NCBI GenBank assembly: GCA_000955785.1 | Contig: JYOD01000048.1 | Location: 23,470 to 71,867 of the forward strand | Direction of reading: 5' to 3' | DNA from: Burkholderiaceae bacterium 16 | Lineage (GTDB): Bacteria > Pseudomonadota > Gammaproteobacteria > Burkholderiales > Burkholderiaceae | Length of the DNA: 48,398 bases | Shown: piece by piece, positions 9,204 to 17,433 of the stretch | Numbering within the stretch: the stretch's first letter is position 1 | Layout of the letters: each line of letters begins with the position of its first letter | Notes under the pieces: generated by a model | Seen by the model: only the letters and a program-made list of their open reading frames with translations | The model's database searches: none | Told to the model about the DNA's origin: nothing | Position numbers and translations under genes: made by a program

Positions 9204-10012
9204 TCCGCGGGCGCCATGCGCAATACGCGCGTGCCGGCGGCCGGTCCCGTGGCGGGTGGCCCCGCGAAGCACTGTGCCTGCGCCAGCCATCGCTGCGCCG
9301 GGCCCGGGCTATACCGCAGCCGGGTGTCGTCCAGGTGGCGGCGCTGAGTGACCAGCAGGCAGAAATCCTCCGCGCCGCCGCGCACGAAATTATCCGGCTG
9401 GGGTTCGTTCCAGGTCCATTGCCCGCCATCGGGCGCGGTGAGTTCTACGTACGGCGCCGGCCCCGGCACCGGCTCGCCGCGATTGACGAAGGTCCACCCA
9501 TAGGTGGTGGCGCCGATATGCGCAATATGCTTCAGGCGGGCCGTGGGCGCGCGCGCCCGGCCTGCCGTGTCCCAGACATCCTGGCCATGCGCCCAGGTCT
9601 CCATTAGCCGCGCAGTGGCAAAGCTGCGTGCGCTCATGGGCGGCCCGTACCAGGGCAGGCGCGCTTTGGGATCGAGCGCGGCAAGGGTCTGTACCAGCCG
9701 CTCGTACACGGGCTGCCAGTAGGCCAGCAGTGCCGGCCCGTCGAGGTGGCCGTAGACTTCCCGCGCCACCGCGCTGATATGCCCGCCCGCCGCCATCAGC
9801 GTGTTGAGTGCCTGCGCGTCACGCAGGAAGGCTTCCGGATCGGTGGCGGACTGCAGCGCGGTCTGGTCGAAATAGCACAGGTGGGCAATTTCGTCCCAGG
9901 CGCTCCAGTCATAGAAGGCGCTGGGCAGGCGCCATTGCGCGGGACTGAGCGAAGCGGCAAGCGCGTGCAACTCGTTGTATTCGGCCAGCAGGTCCTGGCA
10001 GGTCTCTTTCAT
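9200..10012 (-). CDS. TIGR03084 / DinB-like (maleylpyruvate isomerase N-terminal fold) protein
   Basis: This 270-residue protein has the helical-bundle pattern of the DinB/MDMPI superfamily, with segments such as WSAWDEIAHLCYFDQ near residue 40 and RLMETWAHGQDVWD near residue 135. The C-terminal third resembles the small domain of TIGR03084 proteins. Some relatives are thiol- or metal-dependent transferases, but no reaction is known for this group. The ATG at 10012 starts the recognisable fold; upstream sequence in the same frame belongs to the shadow of the AraC gene. Its stop overlaps the GTG of the DUF2156 gene, so the pair should be one translational unit. Confidence 0.8.
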   Translation of the reverse strand: MKETCQDLLAEYNELHALAASLSPAQWRLPSAFYDWSAWDEIAHLCYFDQTALQSATDPEAFLRDAQALNTLMAAGGHISAVAREVYGHLDGPALLAYWQPVYERLVQTLAALDPKARLPWYGPPMSARSFATARLMETWAHGQDVWDTAGRARAPTARLKHIAHIGATTYGWTFVNRGEPVPGPAPYVELTAPDGGQWTWNEPQPDNFVRGGAEDFCLLVTQRRHLDDTRLRYSPGPAQRWLAQAQCFAGPPATGPAAGTRVLRMAPAE

Positions 10013-10110
10013 GGGGTGGTATCCCGCTGCCCTTGACGGGCTGATTGTCGTTGGCCGCAATTGTGCCGCAAGGCGACCCGGCGATCTTGTGCCAACTGGT
10101 CGCCGCCGGC

Positions 10111-10881
10111 CTACAGCGGGCGGCAGGCGGTCAGCGGGGGCAGCCCATGCAGCGCCAGCTTGCGCGAACCGGCAAAGATGTCCCGCGGCTTGAGGCCGTA
10201 GACGCGGCGGATGGAATGGCTGAAATGGGTGGAATCCGGATAGCCCGTATCCAGCGCGACTTCCGCCAGGTTGGCCTCCTGCGTGACGTAGTGCAGCAGG
10301 CTGCGGGCGCGCTTCCAGGTGCGGAAGGTGCGGAACGGCGTACCGACTTCCTCCTTGAACAGGTGCAGGAAACGCGAGAACGACAGGTTGGCATCGCGCG
10401 CATGATCGGTGGCCGCGCTGCGGCTCCCCGGATCGCTCTTGATTTGCCGCACTGCCGCGTCGATACGGGGGTCGAGCGCGCGCGGCGGCAGCGGCTCCCC
10501 CAGCAACAGCGTATCCAGCAGGCGGGGATCCAGTTCCGGCCGGCGCATGCCGCGCAACTGGGCGATCAGGTCGCGCGCATGCTGGGCCAGGCGGGGCGCG
10601 GCCAGCGCGCCGCCGGGGCCGCGCAGCAGCGCGGGCAAGCCTGACATATCGACGGTCTCGGGCTCGATCAGGAAGCCGCAGAGGGTGCGGCTGTCCGAAG
10701 CGATGCGGTGCGGCACGTAGGGCGGCACGAATGCAATCTCGGCCGTCTCCCACGCACCCTGTGCAACGCTCAGGCGAAACGGCGCGTCCAGCGCCACATA
10801 CAGCAGGATGGCGCCAATGGAGCGCACCGACGGTGCGCCCAGCAGGCCGACATAGAGCACGCGGTCGGGGTCGATCCACAT
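10111..10881 (-). CDS. AraC-family transcriptional regulator
   Basis: This 256-residue protein has an N-terminal cupin-like sensing half (residues 1-110, with FVPPYVPHRI) and a C-terminal AraC DNA-binding domain with two helix-turn-helix units. The second reads EVALDTGYPDSTHFSHSIRRV, the standard family pattern. The ATG at 10881 is preferred because it opens the cupin-like part and has a GGAAG ribosome site; upstream in-frame sequence looks non-coding. It lies between atuA and the DinB-like gene on the same strand and may control the surrounding catabolic genes (inference from position). Confidence 0.88.
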   Translation of the reverse strand: MWIDPDRVLYVGLLGAPSVRSIGAILLYVALDAPFRLSVAQGAWETAEIAFVPPYVPHRIASDSRTLCGFLIEPETVDMSGLPALLRGPGGALAAPRLAQHARDLIAQLRGMRRPELDPRLLDTLLLGEPLPPRALDPRIDAAVRQIKSDPGSRSAATDHARDANLSFSRFLHLFKEEVGTPFRTFRTWKRARSLLHYVTQEANLAEVALDTGYPDSTHFSHSIRRVYGLKPRDIFAGSRKLALHGLPPLTACRPL

Positions 10882-11130
10882 GAAACTTCCGCTCGGCCGG
10901 TCGCAGGACCGGGCCGGGGTATCCCGCTTGCATTCCAAGACTGGCGGCATCTGGGTCTCACTGTTCGCGGCGCCGCGAGTGACTGACGGCTGGCACCTGG
11001 TTCGGCAAGAAGGCGCGGGCACCGGCAGCCGCACCGCGGCTTCCCACGCCTCCAGCATCATGCCAGCGAAGCCGGCCGAACAGCGCTCCGATGGGGTTTA
11101 TCCCGATGCCCGCATGGCCCGCGGACTGGC

Positions 11131-12963
11131 TCATGCCCCCAGTGCCCTCGCCAGCCCGGGCGGGACCCGCACCGGCATCGCCAGCAAGACCTGCCCCATT
11201 CCCTTGCCCAGCGGGTCGTTGCGCAGCGAGGCCATGCCGCCCCCGCCGAGCGCCTGCTCGCAGAGGAAGTTGAAGGCGCCGATGCCGGGCAGGAAATAGC
11301 GCGTCACCCTGCCCTTCACGTTATGGGCGAGGAACGCGGCCACCGCGGCCTCGCTGAGTTGCCCCGCGATCAGCGGCAGATAGGCGGCATCGCGCGCGAT
11401 GATGCCGATATTGGAGAAATCGCCCTTGTCGCCGCTGCGGCCATAGGCCAGCCGAATCAACGGGACTTCGACCCAGTCGCCGCCGGGCTCTGCCGGGGTA
11501 ATAGCGGAGGCTGCGGTGGCAGCCCCGTTTCCGGAGGCCGGGCTGGCCAGGGCTTCATCCCCGGGGACGAACGCCGCCGGCAACGGCAGCGGCTGTTCGT
11601 CCAGCCACACGGCGGGCCGGACCAGCGTCTTTGGCACCAGGAAGGGAAACTGCTTGATGGCCAGGCTGACGGAAGGCCGCCCGCCCACCCCGGTGGTGCC
11701 GGGCGACCACGACGTGCCAGCCGGCGCGATCTCGCGGGCGAACAGTTCCAGCGCGCGCTTGTCCGGGTGGGCCACCGCCAGCCACATCACGGCCTCGAAC
11801 AACGGCGGCTGCGGCACGTGCGGGCCAAAGGACGCGGCGGTGCCCAGCACGTCCAGTCGGGTCTCGGTGAAGTCCGGCAGCCCGGCCCCGGCCAGCAAGG
11901 CGCGGCTGCGCTCCAGGAAAGCCTCGCCGCTGCGCTGCGCCTTGCGCACGGCGTCGAAGCCGACGATGGTCAGTTGCGCCGAACAGCGGTAGCCGTCGGC
12001 ATAGGTCGCCGACACCTTGTAGCTGGCGGTAGGCGCGCGGCCCCTGGCGCCTTGCACCTCCACCAGGTCCGGGGCGGCCTGGCGCAGCGTCACGCCCGTG
12101 AAATCGCAGATCACGTCGGGCAACAGGTAGGCGGCGGGATCGCCGATCTCGTACAGCATCTGCTCGCCGACCGTGGCGGGATTCACCAACCCTCCGGTGC
12201 CAGGCGGCTTACCGACCAGGAAGGTGCCGTCGGGGCGGCAGGTCACCACCGGATAACCGATGTTGGCCCAGTCCGGCACCTGCTCCCAGTCAGTGTGCAA
12301 GCCGCCGGTGGCCTGGCAGCCGCACTCGATAATGTGCCCCGCCAGGCTGCCAGCCGCCATCAGGTCGTGCGCCCCCGGCTCCCAGCCGAACTCATGCATC
12401 AGCACGCCGAGCGTCACCGCGCTGTCCACGCAGCGGCCGGTGATCACGATATCCGCGCCGGCATCCAGCGCGGCCCGGATCGGCACGGCGCCCAGGTAGG
12501 CGTTGGCGGTCAGGATGCGCGCGGGCATGGCGGCGCCGCTCTGCATATCCCGTACGCCGGACTCCCGCAGCGCATCCAGCTGCGGCAGGAGGTCGTCGCC
12601 ATCGACCACCGCCACCCGCACCGGCACGCCCAGTTCCTCGGCCAGCTTGCGCACCGCGGCCGCGCACGCGCGCGGGTTCACGCCGCCGGCATTGCTGACG
12701 ATACGGATGCCCTGCGCCAGGGCAGGCTTGAGCACAGCGCGCAAGGCACCGGTGACGAAGTCCAGCGCATAGCCGGCATCCGGGTTCTTCAGCCGCGCGG
12801 CGGCCAGCAGCGACATGGTGAGTTCGGCCAGGTAGTCGAACACCAGGTAATCGACCTTGCCCTTTTCCACCAACTGCACCGGTCCGATCCCGCTGTCGCC
12901 CCAGAAGCCCGAGGCGCCGCCGATCCTTATGGTTTCCTTGCCCTGCCGATTTTGCTTGTTCAT
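11131..12963 (-). CDS. atuA: AtuA-family protein (acyclic terpene utilisation, DUF1446)
   Basis: This 610-residue protein is a full-length AtuA-family member. The N-terminal DUF1446 part opens with IRIGGASGFWGDSGIG and contains IVSNAGGVNPRACAAA near residue 90 and VITGRCVDSAV near residue 175. The C-terminal domain starts near residue 505 with the LAYGRSGDKGDFSNIG block. The family is required for citronellol/geraniol growth in Pseudomonas; its chemical step is not settled. It is transcribed toward the carboxylase genes but separated from them by the AraC and DinB/DUF2156 genes. Its presence is the best sign that this locus is Atu-like and not a leucine (Liu) cluster. Confidence 0.9.
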   Translation of the reverse strand: MNKQNRQGKETIRIGGASGFWGDSGIGPVQLVEKGKVDYLVFDYLAELTMSLLAAARLKNPDAGYALDFVTGALRAVLKPALAQGIRIVSNAGGVNPRACAAAVRKLAEELGVPVRVAVVDGDDLLPQLDALRESGVRDMQSGAAMPARILTANAYLGAVPIRAALDAGADIVITGRCVDSAVTLGVLMHEFGWEPGAHDLMAAGSLAGHIIECGCQATGGLHTDWEQVPDWANIGYPVVTCRPDGTFLVGKPPGTGGLVNPATVGEQMLYEIGDPAAYLLPDVICDFTGVTLRQAAPDLVEVQGARGRAPTASYKVSATYADGYRCSAQLTIVGFDAVRKAQRSGEAFLERSRALLAGAGLPDFTETRLDVLGTAASFGPHVPQPPLFEAVMWLAVAHPDKRALELFAREIAPAGTSWSPGTTGVGGRPSVSLAIKQFPFLVPKTLVRPAVWLDEQPLPLPAAFVPGDEALASPASGNGAATAASAITPAEPGGDWVEVPLIRLAYGRSGDKGDFSNIGIIARDAAYLPLIAGQLSEAAVAAFLAHNVKGRVTRYFLPGIGAFNFLCEQALGGGGMASLRNDPLGKGMGQVLLAMPVRVPPGLARALGA

Positions 12964-13179
12964 GGACGCGTTTTCCTCTTCCTTCCGCTAGCGATTGGCA
13001 TGTCGCCGATGCGTCAGCCTGTCATGTCGCATCGACCCTCGCTGGCACGATAGCCAGGCGCTGCCGGCACGTCTTGCGTCAATTGGCTCCTGCCTGCCGT
13101 GCAACGGACGGCGCTCACCCCGCCGGATCCATATATGCGCAGTGTTAATCGCTATTTCCAGAAAAGCGGCGCGGACTTT

Positions 13180-13272
13180 ATGGCGGCGGCCCGGGCGGGC
13201 GCGATCTTCAACCCGATCAACTACCGGCTGGCCGCGCGGGAACTGGCGTTCATCCTGGAAGACGGCAAGGCC
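13180..13272 (+). pseudogene. Remnant of an AMP-dependent acyl-CoA synthetase gene
   Basis: About 31 codons read MAAARAGAIFNPINYRL followed by AARELAFILEDGKA. That is the conserved N-terminal segment of acyl-CoA synthetases (the ligase at 665-2254 has GAIFVPLNFRLTGPELAYIL in the same place). Sequence on either side does not continue the family. It is therefore a decayed fragment, on the strand opposite to the catabolic genes. Confidence 0.6.
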
Positions 13273-13631
13273 AACGGCGCTGAACCCGCTCGCGAGGGCT
13301 CGATTCGGCCTCCGCTCGCGACGCATTCGCTTTTGCAGCGCGTTTCAGGAATGAAACATGTGTGGGCTGGCGGGCTTGCATCCGATGCTGACACCCGGTG
13401 TTAGCCATCTGCTGTAGCCGCGTGGACAGAAGTTGCCTGACACGCAACCATTATCATTTTGCATTAATACTTTTGATCTAAAAGCGTCCCGCTGTCTCAT
13501 CCTTAAATTGGATAGCCAGACTGCTTTTTTGCGCCACCGTAATCGGGAAGCGGTCGGCAACATCCGAGATCATGTCTCGTTGCCTGAACATGCCTGGTAA
13601 TTCTTACGTCCACTCATCAGCAGGGTAAAGA

Positions 13632-13696
13632 TTGCATTCCCTGCGCTCACCCTCCCTCTGACAGCACTTGGCTCCCGTGTTTGACATGGAATGCAA
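13632..13696. promoter_or_regulatory. Inverted pair TTGCATTCC / GGAATGCAA upstream of the wecB operon
   Basis: TTGCATTCC at 13632-13640 and its exact reverse complement at 13688-13696 are 47 bases apart. They lie about 180-245 bases upstream of the predicted sigma-54 start site, a distance at which activator-binding sites can work. Function is unproven. Confidence 0.3.
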
Positions 13697-13831
13697 GCGG
13701 TGCGTCACGCGATGTGGCTCATGGTGCATTTGCGCGCTGGCGGCCCTCGCGCCTGACTGCGTTGCAGCCTTATGACAGAGTCGCGCCGTCCGCCGGGATA
13801 TCCTGTTTTCTTTTAGAAGAAAAGTCATAAG

Positions 13832-13844
13832 AATCAATGACTTG
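13832..13844 (+). promoter_or_regulatory. IHF-binding-site match
   Basis: AATCAATGACTTG matches the IHF consensus WATCAANNNNTTR at every defined position. It lies just upstream of the -24 element, about -45 to -33 from the predicted start, where DNA bending commonly assists sigma-54 activators. Confidence 0.55.
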
Positions 13845-13850
13845 GAAATA

Positions 13851-13866
13851 TGGCATGGCTATTGCG
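13851..13866 (+). promoter_or_regulatory. Sigma-54 (-24/-12) promoter of the wecB-nfrB-nfrA operon
   Basis: TGGCATGGCTATTGCG matches the consensus TGGCACG-N4-TTGCW except for one C-to-T change and the last base. The GG and GC doublets have the required 10-base spacing. The transcription start would be near 13877, leaving a leader of about 168 bases before the wecB ATG. No other promoter of this quality was seen in the region. Confidence 0.7.
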
Positions 13867-14044
13867 GGCGGGCTCATTGCAGGTGCTCCCGTATCACCCA
13901 AAAAAACTGGCCAGAGCGCTTCGGTGCTGATGGCGTAGGCGCATGCAGCACGCATTTGTAAAAAATGCAATCCAGTGCGGGAACTCATTCCCTTGGGGTA
14001 TGAGCGCATTATCCCGCACATTAGAAAGAAAGCAGGGGAGAAAA

Positions 14045-15343
14045 ATGACGAAGGTTCTTGCTGTATTCGGCACGCGTCCTGAGGCCATCAAGATGGCGCC
14101 TCTTGTTCATGCGCTGCGTGCGTCGCCGCACTTCGACCTGCGTGTCTGCGTCACCGGCCAGCACCGCCAGATGCTGGATCAGGTTCTTAGCTTGTTCGAT
14201 ATCGTTCCGGATTATGACCTGAACCTGATCAGTATCGGACAGAGCCTCTCCCACATTACTACGCGGGTTCTTGCAGGCGTGGACGATGTCCTGGTCGACT
14301 ACGGCCCGGAGGTCGTGCTCGTGCATGGCGACACCACGACCACGCTCGGCGCCACGCTAGCCTCGTTCTACAGGCAGGTTTCCGTCGCGCACGTCGAGGC
14401 AGGATTGCGCACTGGCAATATGAGCGCACCCTGGCCCGAGGAAATGAACCGGCGCGTCACCGACGCTATTTCATCGTGGCACTTCGCCCCGACCTTGCAA
14501 GCGCAGAACAATCTGCTGGGCGAAGGCATCGATCCCATACGCGTCAGGCTGACTGGCAACACAGGGATCGACGCCCTCCTGCAGATCAAGCATCGACTGG
14601 AGACGAACGCAGCCCTGGCGGCGGGCATCGCCAAATACTATCCATTCCTTGACATGTCGCGCAGGCTCATCCTTGTGACAGGACACCGTCGCGAGAGTTT
14701 CGGCGCGCCTTTCGAGCGTTTCTGCACTGCGCTGCGCACGCTGGCGAACCGCCATGATGACATCCAGATCGTTTATCCCGTGCACCTAAACCCACGAGTG
14801 CGGGAGCCGGTGAACGCCATCCTGAGCAATCACCCGAATATCCATTTAATTGAACCACAGGACTACCTGCCCTTCGTTTTCCTGATGACGCGCGCCCACC
14901 TGATCGTTACGGACTCCGGTGGCATTCAGGAAGAAGCGCCGGCGCTTGGTAAACCGGTCCTGGTTACACGCGACACGACCGAGCGCCCCGAGGCCGTTGC
15001 CGCCGGAACAGCACGGCTTGTGGGCACGGATATCGACCGTATTCTCGCCACTACGGAATTGCTGCTTGAGAGCGAGGAAGAATACGCCGCGATGGCGCGT
15101 GCACACAATCCCTTCGGCGACGGGCGTGCCAGTGAACGCATCACGGCTGCGCTCCTGGGCGGGAGCGACCACTTTGCCCCCGCCCCGGGTCACATCGGAA
15201 CCATCGCGACTTTCCCGTCAGGCGATCGCACAAGCGACGCCATCGAGATCCGGCCCGGCCTGCCTGCCGAGATTGTCGCGCCCAAGAAAACAACCAGGCG
15301 CCGGCGGCCCGGCCACCCCTCCGCGTCAGAGACCAGCGAGTAA
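14045..15343 (+). CDS. wecB: UDP-N-acetylglucosamine 2-epimerase (non-hydrolysing)
   Basis: This 432-residue cytosolic enzyme interconverts UDP-GlcNAc and UDP-ManNAc. Recognisable motifs are GTRPEAIKMAPL at the N terminus, VHGDTTTTL near residue 95, VEAGLRTGN, PWPEEMNRRVTD, TGHRRESFG near residue 217, HLNPRVREPV and TDSGGIQEEAP. They include the Asp, Glu, Glu and His residues used by the family. The ATG at 14045 has an AGGGGAG ribosome site; in-frame upstream codons lack the fold. A basic, probably disordered tail of about 55 residues after residue 375 is longer than in E. coli WecB. It is the first gene of the exopolysaccharide row and should supply UDP-ManNAc to NfrB, 35 bases downstream. 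Confidence 0.95.
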   Translation: MTKVLAVFGTRPEAIKMAPLVHALRASPHFDLRVCVTGQHRQMLDQVLSLFDIVPDYDLNLISIGQSLSHITTRVLAGVDDVLVDYGPEVVLVHGDTTTTLGATLASFYRQVSVAHVEAGLRTGNMSAPWPEEMNRRVTDAISSWHFAPTLQAQNNLLGEGIDPIRVRLTGNTGIDALLQIKHRLETNAALAAGIAKYYPFLDMSRRLILVTGHRRESFGAPFERFCTALRTLANRHDDIQIVYPVHLNPRVREPVNAILSNHPNIHLIEPQDYLPFVFLMTRAHLIVTDSGGIQEEAPALGKPVLVTRDTTERPEAVAAGTARLVGTDIDRILATTELLLESEEEYAAMARAHNPFGDGRASERITAALLGGSDHFAPAPGHIGTIATFPSGDRTSDAIEIRPGLPAEIVAPKKTTRRRRPGHPSASETSE

Positions 15344-15378
15344 GAAAACAGTCTGGATCCGAGCAACAGGGAGCGAAG

Positions 15379-17433
15379 ATGCATTCCATTGCACTCTGGG
15401 ACGATTACCTTTCTTTTCTCGTCACCCTGGCTATTGTCACAGCTAGCGTGATTCTTGTCAGTACGCTGGATGACCTGTTCTTCGATCTTTACTACTGGAC
15501 GTTTGCATTGTCTCGGAATCCGCCCGAACGATCATCGCACGCTACGGCGGACACCTCCCAGCTGAAAGACAAGGCCGAGGAATACCTTGCAATCATGGTC
15601 CCTGCCTGGCAGGAACATGACGTGATCGCCCAGATGGTCGAGAACACGCTGGACACCATTGACTACAAGCGCTACGTCCTCTTTATTGGTGCTTACCAGA
15701 ATGACCCGCAGACTATCGCAGAGGTCGATCGCGTGGCACATCGCTATCCGGCAAAGGTGCATAAGGTGACCGTCGGCAACGACGGACCCACTTGCAAGGC
15801 GGATTGCCTGAACTGGATCATCCACGACATCCTGGAGTACGAACGCACACACAAGGTGCATTTCGCCGGCGTGGTCATGCACGATAGCGAGGATGTCATC
15901 CACCCGCTCGAGTTTAGCCTGTTCAACAACTTTGTCGGCGAGGCCGATCTCATACAGTTACCGGTACTTTCACTCGATCGGAAGTGGAATGACTTCGTAG
16001 CCGGCACCTATATGGACGATTTCAGCGAGTCTCACTCGAAGGATATCGTCGTGCGTGCCAATTTGAGCGGGCTTGTCCCTGGTGCCGGAGTTGCCTCCTG
16101 CTACAGCCGGCATGCCATAGAGACAATCACAAAGCACAATCGCGACAACCCGTTCAACACCACGACCCTGACGGAAGACTACGACTTCAGTTTTCGCATG
16201 CACGATCTCGGCATGAGGGAGTTGTTTGTCCATTGTCCCGTGACCTATACGGTCAAGCGCAGCTACCTGCGTGGCTTGTTGAACCGCGAGGTCAAGATCC
16301 GGAGCTATATCGGTGCCCGCGAGTACTTCCCTAGCAAATTCCGGGCCGCGTACCGCCAGCGTGCCCGCTGGATTCTCGGTATCGCGTTTCAGGGCTGGCA
16401 GCAACTTGGATGGCGCGGCAGTCTTAGCACGAAGTACCTTTTTTTCCATGACAGGAAGACATTGGTGACGTCATTCTTCAGCGTCGCCGCCTATGCGATC
16501 ACCGCGAACTTCGCTGCGGTCGGAATGCTGCAAGACGCTGCCTTCGTGACGTTTGCACATGGCGATTCCACGCAAGGGCTCGCGGTGCTGGCCCCCATTG
16601 TCGTCATCAATGGCGTGCTTTTCGCCAACCGGGTTGCGCAGCGCGTGTATTTTGTCTCAAAACTCAACGGAATCGAGCATGGATTGCTCGCCATCCCACG
16701 GATCGCGGTCAATAACTTCATCAATTTCTTTGCTGCGTGCCGCGCCTGGAAGGTCTTTGTGCTGCATCTGGTGACAAAGAAGCCGATCGCCTGGGACAAG
16801 ACCAGCCACACTTATCCGACCAGCGTGGAAGCTGGCGAGCGCAGGCGCACGCTGCCTGAAATCCTGATTGCCAAGGGGGCAATCGACATCAAGCGCCTGG
16901 AGCAGCTTTGCAGCCTGCAGGCGCAGAGCGGACGTTCGCTTGATCATATCCTGCTGGAGCAGCAATGCGTCGACGCGAACATACTGGCCGACGCCATCGC
17001 CGAGGCATCCGCGCTGCCGCGGATCAGCCTCGTCGATAGGGAAATACCCTGCCAGTTGTTTGTCGGCAGCTTCCCGGAAGACGTTGCATTGCAGTATAAG
17101 GTGGTGCCGTTCTCGTACGGTATCGACGTCGGGCTCTGTCTCGCGACCTACGCGCCGCCGGACCAGGCGGCGCTCAGCGCGATCGGCGCCGCCGCTAACG
17201 CCGAGGTCAAGTATTTCATCGCAGGCGCGCACGAAGTGATTGCCGCCCTGGAAATCCGCCAGGTGCAGCATCAACGAAAGGTCTCCACCTTCACAACCGC
17301 TTCCTTCGCGGCACCGGCTCCCGGGAGTACCTCCCCCGCCAGCCCTGAAAAAGGGGTGGATTCGTCCCACTTGCAATCTACATCGCTACCACGGAATATT
17401 GGCGTCGGAAATAACAACCCGGAAACGCCATGA
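15379..17433 (+). CDS. nfrB: NfrB-like membrane glycosyltransferase with C-terminal MshEN-type domain (poly-ManNAc synthase)
   Basis: This 684-residue inner-membrane protein is a processive GT2 synthase. One membrane helix lies at about residues 9-30. The catalytic domain follows, with HDSED at 168-172, TEDYDF near 263 and the QRARW motif at about 326-330 typical of processive synthases. More membrane helices lie near 360-460. From about residue 488 a two-motif MshEN (GspE N-terminal) domain is recognisable. In E. coli the NfrB counterpart is controlled by c-di-GMP and makes a ManNAc-based glycan that phage N4 uses. Both nucleotide-binding motifs are degenerate here (TLPEILIAKG and SLDHILLEQQ replace RLGxxLxxxG). 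Its stop overlaps the nfrA start (ATGA). Confidence 0.92.
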   Translation: MHSIALWDDYLSFLVTLAIVTASVILVSTLDDLFFDLYYWTFALSRNPPERSSHATADTSQLKDKAEEYLAIMVPAWQEHDVIAQMVENTLDTIDYKRYVLFIGAYQNDPQTIAEVDRVAHRYPAKVHKVTVGNDGPTCKADCLNWIIHDILEYERTHKVHFAGVVMHDSEDVIHPLEFSLFNNFVGEADLIQLPVLSLDRKWNDFVAGTYMDDFSESHSKDIVVRANLSGLVPGAGVASCYSRHAIETITKHNRDNPFNTTTLTEDYDFSFRMHDLGMRELFVHCPVTYTVKRSYLRGLLNREVKIRSYIGAREYFPSKFRAAYRQRARWILGIAFQGWQQLGWRGSLSTKYLFFHDRKTLVTSFFSVAAYAITANFAAVGMLQDAAFVTFAHGDSTQGLAVLAPIVVINGVLFANRVAQRVYFVSKLNGIEHGLLAIPRIAVNNFINFFAACRAWKVFVLHLVTKKPIAWDKTSHTYPTSVEAGERRRTLPEILIAKGAIDIKRLEQLCSLQAQSGRSLDHILLEQQCVDANILADAIAEASALPRISLVDREIPCQLFVGSFPEDVALQYKVVPFSYGIDVGLCLATYAPPDQAALSAIGAAANAEVKYFIAGAHEVIAALEIRQVQHQRKVSTFTTASFAAPAPGSTSPASPEKGVDSSHLQSTSLPRNIGVGNNNPETP

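Larger units (their letters stand above)
12964..14044. other. 1.1-kb intergenic control region between divergent atuA and wecB
   Basis: No intact gene is seen. The left part holds a remnant of an AMP-ligase gene (13180-13272). From about 13405 the sequence becomes clearly more AT-rich than its surroundings. It contains an inverted pair of 9-mers (13632-13640 and 13688-13696), a small dyad CTGCGTTGCAG (13757-13767), a hairpin TTTTCTT/AAGAAAA (13806-13823), an IHF-like site and a sigma-54 promoter. Short open frames in both directions here lack ribosome sites and family resemblance. Confidence 0.7.

Noticed and set aside
11323..13053. Plus-strand open frame opposite atuA
   Set aside because: Mirrors the atuA codon phase; no recognised domain.
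13604..13837. Short minus-strand frame in the wecB control region
   Set aside because: No ribosome site, atypical composition and it overlaps the promoter elements.
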